A DNA stretch of 52,206 bases from Protofrankia sp. CiT1 (lineage in GTDB: Bacteria > Actinomycetota > Actinomycetes > Frankiales > Frankiaceae). The notes beneath the pieces were generated by a model. It ran no database searches and was not told the origin of the DNA. It saw only the letters and a list, made by a program, of their open reading frames with translations. The stretch lies in assembly GCF_917627385.1 (NCBI RefSeq), contig NZ_CAKJTL010000122.1, positions 1-52,206 on the forward strand, written 5' to 3'. A program made the position numbers and the translations under genes. Positions 9,249 through 17,766 of the stretch are shown one piece after another (within the stretch, counting starts at the first letter, position 1; every line of letters begins with the position of its first letter).

Positions 9249-9255
9249 TAGGGGC

Positions 9256-10716
9256 CTACGCGGCGGCCGTGGACCAGGGCGCCTGGAACAAGTTCCAGGT
9301 CGGGCTGTTGATCGCGATGTCCATGTCGCGGGCGAACACGGCGAAGCCGTCGACACCGTGGTATGGGCCGGAGTAATCCCAGGAGTGCATCTGGCGGAAG
9401 GGAAGCCCCATCTTGTGGAAGACGTACTTCTCCTTCACGCCGGCACCCATCAGGTCGGGCCGCAGCCGGCGGGCGAACTCTTCCAGCTCGTAGGCGCTCG
9501 GGTCGTCGTAGATCACGACGCCCTCGCCGAGCTCGGGGTTGGTGCGGCTGTAGTCATCCTTGTGGGCGAACTCGTAGCCGGTACCGATGATCTCCATGCC
9601 GAGATCCTCGTAGGCGCCGATGGTGTGCCGCGGGCGCAGGCCACCGACGAGCAGCATCACCCGCTTGCCCTCCAGCCGCGGCCGGTACTCGTTGCGCACC
9701 AGGTCGAACAGAGGCTGGTAGCTGGCGATCGCGGCCTCGGTCTTCTCCTTGATCGTGTCATCGAAGAACGACGCGATCTTCCGCATCGACTCAACAATCT
9801 TGGTCGGGCCGAAGAAGTTGAACTCGGTCCACGGAGTGCCGAAACGCTCCTCCATCGTGGTGCAGATGTAGTTCATGGACCGGTAGCAGTGAATCAGGTT
9901 CAGCTTGGTGAGGTGGCTGGTGGACAGCTCGTTGAGCGTGCCGTCGCCGGACCACTGGGCCACCACCCGCAGGCCCATGTCCTCCAGAATGCGCCGGGAT
10001 GCCCACGCGTCGCCACCGATGTTGTAGTCACCGATCAGGGCGACGTCATATGCGGTCTGCTTGGTGGTGTCCCGGGTGCCGAGCACGATGTCCCGGATGG
10101 CGTCGTTGGCGATGTGGTGGCCCAGCGACTGGCTGACGCCGCGGAAACCCTCGCACTTCACCGGGACGACCGGCATGTCCAGTTCCTTCGACGCCTCGCG
10201 GGCGACCGCGTCGATGTCGTCACCGATCAGGCCGATCGGGCACTCGGACTGGATGGAGATACCTTTGGCCAGCGGAAACAGCTCGGAGATCTCCTTGCAG
10301 ATCGCGGCGAGCTTCTTGTCACCGCCGAACACGATGTCGCGTTCCTGGAAGTCGCTGGTGAACTGGAACGTGACGAAGTTGTCGACGCCGCGGGTACCGT
10401 GCGAGTAGTTGCGCCGGGAGGCCCAGGAGTACTGGCCGCAGCCCACCGGGCCATGGCTGATATGGACCATGTCCTTGATCGGGCCCCACACCACGCCCTT
10501 GGAACCGGCGTAGGCGCAGCCGCGGATCGTCATCACACCAGGACGCGACTTGATGTTGGACTTGACCTCGCACTCCTTCGACCCGTCAGGGTCGTTGGGC
10601 TTGATGTGCTTGGCCCGGAACTTCGCGGCCTTGGCCGGATACCCGGCGAGAACATCGTCGATCATTGCCTGGGTGCCGGCGACCGGCGTCCCGGGGGGAG
10701 TCACAGGAGGAGTCAC
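9256..10716 (-). CDS. nifD: Nitrogenase MoFe protein alpha chain NifD
   Basis: NifD, 486 aa, carries the FeMo-cofactor. P-cluster ligands are Cys67 (TIRGCAYAG), Cys93 ([10 protein letters not shown]) and Cys159 ([12 protein letters not shown]). FeMo-cofactor ligands are Cys285 ([13 protein letters not shown]) and His444 ([10 protein letters not shown]); the substrate-channel histidine lies in [11 protein letters not shown]. It starts at GTG 10716 with AAGG upstream, 31 bp after nifH. All catalytic residues are intact, so the enzyme should be active with molybdenum. Confidence 0.98.
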   Translation of the reverse strand: MTPPVTPPGTPVAGTQAMIDDVLAGYPAKAAKFRAKHIKPNDPDGSKECEVKSNIKSRPGVMTIRGCAYAGSKGVVWGPIKDMVHISHGPVGCGQYSWASRRNYSHGTRGVDNFVTFQFTSDFQERDIVFGGDKKLAAICKEISELFPLAKGISIQSECPIGLIGDDIDAVAREASKELDMPVVPVKCEGFRGVSQSLGHHIANDAIRDIVLGTRDTTKQTAYDVALIGDYNIGGDAWASRRILEDMGLRVVAQWSGDGTLNELSTSHLTKLNLIHCYRSMNYICTTMEERFGTPWTEFNFFGPTKIVESMRKIASFFDDTIKEKTEAAIASYQPLFDLVRNEYRPRLEGKRVMLLVGGLRPRHTIGAYEDLGMEIIGTGYEFAHKDDYSRTNPELGEGVVIYDDPSAYELEEFARRLRPDLMGAGVKEKYVFHKMGLPFRQMHSWDYSGPYHGVDGFAVFARDMDIAINSPTWNLFQAPWSTAAA

Positions 10717-10747
10717 GACAGACCTTTCTGATGAGAAGTTCGCCTGG

Positions 10748-11674
<927 letters not shown>

Positions 11675-12847
11675 TCAGGTAGCCGTGCTGGTACAGACAG
11701 CCGTGCTGGTACAGGTGACGGAAACCTGGAACCGCTCGTAGAGATCGCGGATCTCGTCCGAGCGCAACGGGCGCTTGAGCATGCAGACCTGCGAGCGCAG
11801 ACCCTCCAGGACCGGTCCGAGAACGCGCTCGTCCGCATCGATCCCGTGCTTGCGCAGGGCGTGGCGCACCGACGCCCGCCCCGCGTGCTTGCCCACGACC
11901 AGGCGGCGCCGGGCGCCGACCTCAGCGGGGTCGAAGGGCTCGTAGAGGCTGGGCGCCTTGAGCACCCCGTCCACGTGGATACCGGACTCGTGCATGAACG
12001 CCGCCCCACCGACGACGGCCTTCCCGCACGGCACCGGACGGCGTGCCGCGCGCGAGACCAGGGCCGCGAGCGCCCGGAAGGACGTGGTGTCCAGGCCGGC
12101 CCTGAGGCCGAACAGGTGGCGCAGCGCCATCGCCACCTCCTCCATGGGCGCGTTGCCGGCCCGTTCACCCAGCCCCGCCACCGTGGTGCTGACGAACCCG
12201 AAGCCCGCCCGGACCGCCGCGAGCGTGTTGGCGGTGGCGAGACCGAAGTCGTCATGGGCGTGGATCTCCCAGTTGGCGGGCACCGCGCCCACCAGCTGGG
12301 ACGCGCGGGCCCAGGCGCCGAAAGGCTCGAGGACCCCGACGGTGTCGGCCCAGCGCAGGCGGTCGACACCATCGCGGGACAGTTCGCCCGCGAGCTCGAT
12401 GACGAAGCCGTCGTCCGCCCGCGAAGCATCCTCAAACCCGACCCCGACCAGCAGGCCCAGGTCGAGGGCGGCGGCGGCGCACTCGCGGATCCGGGTACGC
12501 GCCCACGCCCGGTCACGACCGAACTTGTGCGCAAGGTGCAGGTCGGAGACGGGGATACTGATGTGAACGCGACGGACGCCAGCGGTGACCGCCGCGTCGA
12601 TGTCGGACCGCATCGCCCGGCACCAAGCGACGATCTCCGCCCGCAGCCCGGCGGACGCGATACGACGCAGTACTTCGCGCTCGGCCGAGCCCATGGCCGG
12701 CACGCCCGCCTCGATCTGCTGTACCCCCGCCTGGTCGAGCGCGACGGCGATGGCGAGCTTCTCCTCGGCCGTGAAGGCAACTCCCGGGGCCTGCTCACCA
12801 TCACGCAGGGTGGTGTCACAGAACCCGATCACGCTGTCGTGCCTCAC
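11675..12847 (-). CDS. nifV: Homocitrate synthase NifV
   Basis: NifV, 390 aa, condenses acetyl-CoA and 2-oxoglutarate to homocitrate, the organic ligand of FeMo-cofactor. It has the family start [17 protein letters not shown], the metal-site [16 protein letters not shown] and [15 protein letters not shown]. It starts at GTG 12847 with GGAGGG five bases upstream. nifV directly ahead of nifH is the Frankia arrangement and suggests homocitrate is made with the enzyme rather than supplied by the plant. The C-terminus contains an 18-bp tandem duplication (11681-11714) encoding [11 protein letters not shown]. Confidence 0.97.
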   Translation of the reverse strand: MRHDSVIGFCDTTLRDGEQAPGVAFTAEEKLAIAVALDQAGVQQIEAGVPAMGSAEREVLRRIASAGLRAEIVAWCRAMRSDIDAAVTAGVRRVHISIPVSDLHLAHKFGRDRAWARTRIRECAAAALDLGLLVGVGFEDASRADDGFVIELAGELSRDGVDRLRWADTVGVLEPFGAWARASQLVGAVPANWEIHAHDDFGLATANTLAAVRAGFGFVSTTVAGLGERAGNAPMEEVAMALRHLFGLRAGLDTTSFRALAALVSRAARRPVPCGKAVVGGAAFMHESGIHVDGVLKAPSLYEPFDPAEVGARRRLVVGKHAGRASVRHALRKHGIDADERVLGPVLEGLRSQVCMLKRPLRSDEIRDLYERFQVSVTCTSTAVCTSTAT

Positions 12848-12969
12848 AGTTGCCCTCCGTCGGTCGAAAAGGAAGGTGGCGAGATGCGCGGGCCCGCGGT
12901 CAGCTGTCCGCGACCGGTGGCGACCTCCGCGGGCCTCGCCGTTGAAGCGCCGCGATTAGGAATGTCGTC

Positions 12970-13231
12970 CACCGTTGTTTCACGCTCTTTAAGCGCCGTA
13001 TCTTCGCAGTAACGTTTCGGCCGCATCCGCGATTCTGGGACGAATAGCTGAGGAGCCCCGGGCCGGGTGTCGAAAAGCCCTGGGACCAACGGTGCGAGCG
13101 CCTGGCGCCACATGGTTCACCGCCGGTCGTCACCGGACCCGCCGGCACAATACGACAGCTTGTCTTCGCACTATTGTTTTACGCTCGGAAGCCGTGACCA
13201 AATATCGTGGACAGCCAACTTGGGACGAATG
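12970..13231 (-). promoter_or_regulatory. Duplicated two-box motif upstream of nifV
   Basis: Two composite direct repeats lie 120-385 bp upstream of the nifV start. Box I is ATTCGTCCCA on the minus strand, exact at 13222-13231 and 13036-13045. Box II is GAGCGTRAAACAAYRGTG on the minus strand, at 13169-13186 and 12970-12987 (15 of 18 identical), preceded in both by ACGGC. Box I to ACGGC is 26 bp in one copy and 36 bp in the other. This could be a repeated activator site or two related promoters; the function is inferred from position only. Confidence 0.55.
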
Positions 13232-13331
13232 AACCAGCACCCGCGGGCCAATGACCCGAACAGTTTTTCAAACGCCCCGGAGAAGTCTGCCCCGGGGCAC
13301 GGGCATGACAAACAGTGGCGAGCACAACAAA

Positions 13332-13382
13332 GGCGTTCCCCGGTCGCGGGCGTTGTGACGACGCCGACGACCGGGGAACGCC
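13332..13382 (-). terminator. Rho-independent terminator of the oxidoreductase operon
   Basis: Perfect 15-bp arms GGCGTTCCCCGGTCG (13332-13346) and its complement (13368-13382) lie about 90 bp past the beta-subunit stop. On the minus strand the stem is followed by TTTGTTGTG. This should end the two-gene operon before the nifV promoter region. Confidence 0.75.
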
Positions 13383-13436
13383 AGGGATCAGTGCACCGCG
13401 GGTCTGGGAAAGCGAAGGATCACGTCATACCGATGA

Positions 13437-13471
13437 ATCGGTGGATCGGTGGATCGGTGGATCGGTGGATC
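13437..13471. repeat. Octanucleotide tandem repeat at the end of the beta-subunit gene
   Basis: The unit ATCGGTGG is repeated four times plus three bases (13437-13471), ending on the stop codon of the beta-subunit gene. It is too short and has no spacers, so it is not a CRISPR. Copy number may vary between strains. Confidence 0.85.
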
Positions 13472-14504
13472 AGGCGAGCGTCCAGGTGTTGCCCGCGTGC
13501 AGCAGCTCGGAAAGCAGCTCATCGGGCGTCGATTCCGTGCTGCCCGCCCGCGCGGAGGTGTTCTGCTCCGCCACCATGGCCTCGTACGAGGGCCGGTGCA
13601 CCCGGCGGAACACCCCGATCGGGGTGTTGCTCAGATCGGAGTCGGACAGCCGAGACAGGGTGAAGGCGTAGGCCGGGCCCGCGACCGTCTCGTCGTGAAC
13701 GATGATCTCGCTGCGGGGGACGTTGGCGGTGTCCGCGACCTCGAGCCCGAAACCACGCGGCTCGCGCACGACGCACTTCTCCCCCGACCCGCCGAACGTG
13801 ATCGGCTTACCGTGCTCCAGACGGACCAGCACCGAGTCGCGGCTGGCCGGGTCCTTCAGCACGTCGAACGCACCGTCGTTGAAGATGGCACAGTTCTGGT
13901 AGATCTCGATGAAGGCGCTGCCCTCGTGCGCGGCGGCGGCACGCAGCACCGAGTGCAGGTGCTTGCGGTCGGAGTCGATGGTACGGGCCACGAACGACGC
14001 CTCCGCGCCGAGCGCGAGCGCGATCGGGTTGAACGGGGTGTCGCGGGAGCCGACCGGCGTCGACTTGGTGACCTTGCCGAACTCCGACGTGGGCGAGCAC
14101 TGCCCCTTGGTCAACCCGTAGATCCGGTTGTTGAACATCAGGATCTTGAGGTTGACGTTACGGCGGAGTGCGTGGATGAGGTGGTTGCCGCCGATCGACA
14201 GCGCGTCACCGTCACCGCTGACGACCCATACCGACAGGTCTGGACGGCTGACCGCGAGACCCGTCGCGATCGCCGGTGCCCGGCCGTGGATCGAGTGCAT
14301 GCCGTAGGTGTTGAGGTAGTACGGGAACCGGGACGAACAGCCGATCCCGGAGACGAACGTGATCCGCTCACGCGGGATGCCCAGCTCCGGCATGAACGAC
14401 TGGATGGCCGACAGGATCGCGAAGTCACCGCATCCCGGGCACCAGCGGACCTCCTGATTCGACCTGAAGTCCTTGGCGGTGAGTTTGACGGGCACTTCAG
14501 TCAT
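13470..14504 (-). CDS. korB: 2-oxoacid:ferredoxin oxidoreductase, beta subunit (KorB type)
   Basis: A 344-aa thiamine-diphosphate subunit of a CoA-dependent 2-oxoacid:ferredoxin oxidoreductase, probably for 2-oxoglutarate. It has WCPGCGDFAILSA, VSGIGCSSRFPYY, HGRAPAIATGL and the TPP motif VSGDGDALSIGGNH followed by NNRIYGLTKGQ. It overlaps the alpha-gene stop by eight bases. Actinobacterial two-gene enzymes of this form have a fused gamma-alpha chain plus this beta chain. Being just upstream of the nif genes, it may provide low-potential ferredoxin for nitrogenase; pyruvate as substrate cannot be excluded. Confidence 0.9.
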   Translation of the reverse strand: MTEVPVKLTAKDFRSNQEVRWCPGCGDFAILSAIQSFMPELGIPRERITFVSGIGCSSRFPYYLNTYGMHSIHGRAPAIATGLAVSRPDLSVWVVSGDGDALSIGGNHLIHALRRNVNLKILMFNNRIYGLTKGQCSPTSEFGKVTKSTPVGSRDTPFNPIALALGAEASFVARTIDSDRKHLHSVLRAAAAHEGSAFIEIYQNCAIFNDGAFDVLKDPASRDSVLVRLEHGKPITFGGSGEKCVVREPRGFGLEVADTANVPRSEIIVHDETVAGPAYAFTLSRLSDSDLSNTPIGVFRRVHRPSYEAMVAEQNTSARAGSTESTPDELLSELLHAGNTWTLA

Positions 14505-16341
14505 TACGCACGACCTCCTCGAGAACTGTCTCCAGCTCGGCCGAGGTGAACGGCTGGCCGTTGACCTTGTTGTAGGACACGCTGTCGATCAGGTAGCGCT
14601 CCCGGACCACATGGGCGAGCTGGCCGAGGTTCATCTCCGGGATCACGACGCGGTCGTAGCTGGCGAGCACCGCACCGACGTTCTTCGGCATCGGCGCGAT
14701 GTGACGCAGATGCGCCTGGGCGATGGAGACCCCGCGTTCCCGCAGCTTGCGGCAGGCGGCACCGATCGGCCCGTAGGTGGAGCCCCAGCCGAGCACCAGC
14801 ACCCGGGCAGTACCCGAAGGATCCTCAACCTCAAGGTCAGGCACGTCGATCGCCTCGACCCGGGCCGCGCGCAGCCGCATCATCAGGTCGTGGTCGGCCG
14901 GCACATAGGACACCGCGCCGGTACGGTCCGCCTTCTCCAGCCCACCGATGCGGTGTTCCAGGCCGGGTGTGCCCGGCACCGCCCAGGGGCGGGCCAGCGT
15001 GTGCGGGTCGTGCAGGTAGGGCAGGAACGTGCCGTCGGGGCCGTTGGGCTCGGTCGCGAACTCCACCCGCAGGTCGGGCAGGTCCGCCGGATCCGGCAAC
15101 AGCCACGGCTCGGAGCCATTGGCCAGGTAGCCGTCGGAGAGCAGGATGACCGGCATCCGGTAGGTCAGCGCGATGCGCGCCGCCTCCAGCGCCGCGTCGA
15201 AACAGTCCGCCGGTGAGCGGGCCGCGATCACCGCGAGCGGCGCCTCACCGTGCCGGCCGAACAGGGCGATGTTCAGGTCGGACTGCTCGGTCTTGGTCGG
15301 CAGGCCGGTCGACGGGCCGGCCCGCTGCACGTCGACGATGACCAGCGGAAGCTCCAGCATCACCGCGAGGCCGAGGGTCTCGGTCTTGAGCGCCAGCCCC
15401 GGGCCGGAGGTCGAGGTGACACCGAGCGCACCGCCGTAGGAGGCACCCAGCGCCGAGCCGACCGCAGCGATCTCGTCCTCGGCCTGGAAGGTGGTCACGC
15501 CGTAGCGCTTGTACCCGGACAGCTCGTGCAGGATCTCCGAAGCCGGGGTGATCGGATAGGCACCCAGGAAGAGCGGCAGGCGAGCCCGCAGGGCCGCGGC
15601 GGCCAGGCCGTAGGCGAGCGCCGAGTTGCCGTTGACGCTGCGGTAGGTGCCGGGCTCCAGCTTCGCGGGCTTGACCTCGTAGCGGACGGCGAAGTCCTCG
15701 GTGGTCTCACCATAGTTCCAGCCGGCCTGGAACGCGGCCACGTTCGCGGCGGCCAGCACCGGCTTCTTGGCGAACTTCTGCTTGAGAAACTCGACCGTGC
15801 CCTCGGTGGGCCGGCTGTACATCCACGACAGCAGACCGAGGGCGAACATGTTCTTCGCCCGCTCGGCGTCCTTCTTGGCGACGTCGAGATCGGCGAGCGC
15901 GGCGACCGTCGCGGTCGTCAGCGGCACCCGGTGCACCGTGTACCCGTCGAGCGAGTCGTTCTCCAGTGGATTACTCGTGTAACCGACCTTCTCAAGATTA
16001 CGCGGGGTGAACTCATCTGTGTTGACAATGATCTCCGCATTCGGCGGCAGATCGGCAAGATTGGCCCGCAACGCCGCCGGGTTCATCGCCACCAGTACAT
16101 CCGGCGAGTCACCGGGGGTGAGGACGTCATGGGCGGCGAAATGCACCTGGAAGCTGGACACGCCGTGCAGCGATCCTGATGGGGCGCGGATCTCGGCGGG
16201 GTAGTTGGGCAGGGTGGACAGGTCGTTTCCCAGGATGGCGGTCTCGGAGGCGAAACGGTCGCCGGTGAGCTGCATGCCGTCGCCGGAGTCACCGGCGAAC
16301 CGGATTGCCACCCGGTCCAGATGCTGGATCTGCTTGGCCAC
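14497..16341 (-). CDS. korA: 2-oxoacid:ferredoxin oxidoreductase, fused gamma-alpha subunit (KorA type)
   Basis: A 614-aa subunit. The N-terminal gamma domain starts with RVAIRFAGDSGDGMQLTGDR and runs to about residue 200. The alpha domain follows (NGNSALAYGLAAAALRARLP, YPITPASEILHEL, EDEIAAVGSALGASYGGALG, TSGPGLALKTE). The start was set at GTG 16341 because AGGAGG lies nine bases upstream; the frame stays open further but without a better site. Together with the beta subunit it would oxidise a 2-oxoacid to acyl-CoA and CO2 while reducing ferredoxin. Confidence 0.9.
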   Translation of the reverse strand: MAKQIQHLDRVAIRFAGDSGDGMQLTGDRFASETAILGNDLSTLPNYPAEIRAPSGSLHGVSSFQVHFAAHDVLTPGDSPDVLVAMNPAALRANLADLPPNAEIIVNTDEFTPRNLEKVGYTSNPLENDSLDGYTVHRVPLTTATVAALADLDVAKKDAERAKNMFALGLLSWMYSRPTEGTVEFLKQKFAKKPVLAAANVAAFQAGWNYGETTEDFAVRYEVKPAKLEPGTYRSVNGNSALAYGLAAAALRARLPLFLGAYPITPASEILHELSGYKRYGVTTFQAEDEIAAVGSALGASYGGALGVTSTSGPGLALKTETLGLAVMLELPLVIVDVQRAGPSTGLPTKTEQSDLNIALFGRHGEAPLAVIAARSPADCFDAALEAARIALTYRMPVILLSDGYLANGSEPWLLPDPADLPDLRVEFATEPNGPDGTFLPYLHDPHTLARPWAVPGTPGLEHRIGGLEKADRTGAVSYVPADHDLMMRLRAARVEAIDVPDLEVEDPSGTARVLVLGWGSTYGPIGAACRKLRERGVSIAQAHLRHIAPMPKNVGAVLASYDRVVIPEMNLGQLAHVVRERYLIDSVSYNKVNGQPFTSAELETVLEEVVRND

Positions 16342-16827
16342 GTACGTGGACCTCCTCAATGACCGACGGTCGGCGAGGGTGCATACCCACTGTTCTACAG
16401 CGAGTAGAGCGAACCATGCGGATCGCCCGTCCTTCTTATACGGAGACATTGCTTCAGCGGTGTTTCGCACTGTCAAATCGCCATCTCGCGAAGCGGGCGT
16501 TCCAGCTCACGTCAAATTCGACAACAGCAACGTCACATATATCTCCGGACGTGCGGAAAAAGCCTCGCTCATTGTGCGGACAACACCTTCCGCGGGACCT
16601 TCGGGAGCCAATAGCGGAAAGACGTTTCCCGCCACGGGGGACCACCGCCCCCGCTCTCGCGGCGGCGAAGGTCGGGCGTCTGCCGGTAACCGGCCCACCA
16701 GGGTGTGGCTGGCACCACCTGCCCGGCGGATACGAAAAGTATCCAGCTCATCCGGACCGGTCATCAGTCATCGGTTAACGGCCAGCGGCGGCAGGCGGCA
16801 GGCGGCAGGCGGCGCGCTCTCCCCCGG
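16342..16827. other. Intergenic region upstream of the oxidoreductase operon
   Basis: No convincing gene was found in 486 bp; a minus-strand frame at 16507-16764 (85 codons) has no ribosome site or recognisable content. It holds a possible third copy of the nifV Box II motif and a 7-bp GC repeat (about 16786-16815, unit GGCGGCA, roughly four copies). Confidence 0.6.
16455..16472 (-). promoter_or_regulatory. Possible third Box II motif, upstream of the oxidoreductase operon
   Basis: CAGTGCGAAACACCGCTG on the minus strand matches the nifV-proximal Box II (12970-12987) at 13 of 18 positions, including GAAACA. It lies about 115 bp ahead of the alpha-subunit start and overlaps the hexamer TTGACA (16471-16476, minus strand). 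It suggests, but does not prove, co-regulation with nifV. Confidence 0.3.
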
Positions 16828-17649
16828 TCACCGGGCGAGGCTCGCGAAGATGTCGTCGAGGAGCGGCTGGCCGGGTGCCCGGCCATGTTCGACGTACCAC
16901 TCGGTGCCCAGTGCCCATCTGAACACCGGGTAGGGAAGGCGCAGCAGCACTGTCAGCAGGCGGAGCCCCGACCCCGCGTCGACGCTGGCCTGGCTGGCGT
17001 GAGCGGCCAGGGCCGCTCGCTTCGTACGCGCGTGGCGACGCACGTCGACCCGGTGGGTCAGCGCCTCACGTGGGGTGTACATGCCCGCGGCGCGCGCGGG
17101 GCCGAAGCCCGCCGGGACGCCGGGCAACCGGCTGACGATCCGCAGCGCCCGCCGCAGCACCCCGCGATCCAGCGTCGCCTCCAGGACGACCGCGGTACCG
17201 GCGAGCCGGGCGGCACGAACCCCGACCTGGTGCACCCGCACATGGTCCGGGTGGCCGTAGCCACCGACCGGGTCGTAGATGGTGAGCGCGTCCGCCCGCT
17301 CCACCCGCAGGATCTCAGCCAGCCGCAGGGCCGCTTCACCGACGTCCGCCGCGGCGAATGCCGCCGGCGCGGCGGCGGACGGCGCGGCTGGCATCCCGGA
17401 ATCCTGATAGCCCAGCCACACGACCCGCGCGCATCCGAGCAGCTGGGCGGAGCGCTCCAGCTCGGCCTGGCGCTGGTGGGCCAACGGGCCGCGGGCGAGC
17501 ACCTCACGCGACGCTGAGCCAGCACCGCCGGTGGTAGCGACCACAAGGACCACCCGGTGCCCCTCAGCCGCAGCCCTCGCCAGGGTGCCGCCGGTGAGCA
17601 GCGCCTCGTCGTCGGGATGGGCGTGGAAGGAGACAAGTGTGTACGGCAT
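16828..17649 (-). CDS. PIG-L family deacetylase (LmbE-like)
   Basis: A 273-aa zinc-dependent N-acetylglucosaminyl-type deacetylase. The metal motif AHPDDEALLTGGTLA is near the N-terminus, with YGHPDHVRVHQVG supplying the later histidine. Families of this type include the mycothiol enzymes MshB and Mca and antibiotic-pathway deacetylases; the substrate here cannot be assigned. The start at ATG 17649 places the motif about eight residues in, as usual. The upstream gene is divergent, and 486 bp separate this gene from the oxidoreductase operon. Confidence 0.88.
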   Translation of the reverse strand: MPYTLVSFHAHPDDEALLTGGTLARAAAEGHRVVLVVATTGGAGSASREVLARGPLAHQRQAELERSAQLLGCARVVWLGYQDSGMPAAPSAAAPAAFAAADVGEAALRLAEILRVERADALTIYDPVGGYGHPDHVRVHQVGVRAARLAGTAVVLEATLDRGVLRRALRIVSRLPGVPAGFGPARAAGMYTPREALTHRVDVRRHARTKRAALAAHASQASVDAGSGLRLLTVLLRLPYPVFRWALGTEWYVEHGRAPGQPLLDDIFASLAR

Positions 17650-17766
17650 CGTCCCAGTCTGCGCATCGGGCTCGGGCGAGGATGATCCGCCAGCGACATT
17701 CCACCATGCTCCGCGATGGAAAATCCGCGCGCGCTTGTCTGGTAGCGTCCTGTTACGATAGGAGGT

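Larger units (their letters stand above)
8771..9255. other. Long nifD-nifK intergenic region
   Basis: No gene is supported here. Reading along the minus strand from the nifD stop, it holds a MITE-like element (9082-9248), two strong hairpins (9042-9079 and 8976-9012) and about 200 bp of featureless leader before the nifK ribosome binding site. In most nif clusters nifD and nifK are separated by far less, so the structural genes have probably been pushed apart. Confidence 0.8.

Noticed and set aside
12844-13113. An 89-codon minus-strand frame overlapping the nifV start by GTGA
   Set aside because: The overlap looks operon-like, but the frame runs through the duplicated Box I/Box II motifs, lacks a good ribosome site, and its product resembles nothing known. 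nifV has its own GGAGGG.
13437-13471. Octamer repeat considered as a CRISPR or replication iteron array
   Set aside because: Units are 8 bp with no spacers and no cas or rep genes nearby; simple slippage repeat.
16507-16764. An 85-codon minus-strand frame upstream of the oxidoreductase operon
   Set aside because: No ribosome binding site, no recognisable motif and weak coding character.
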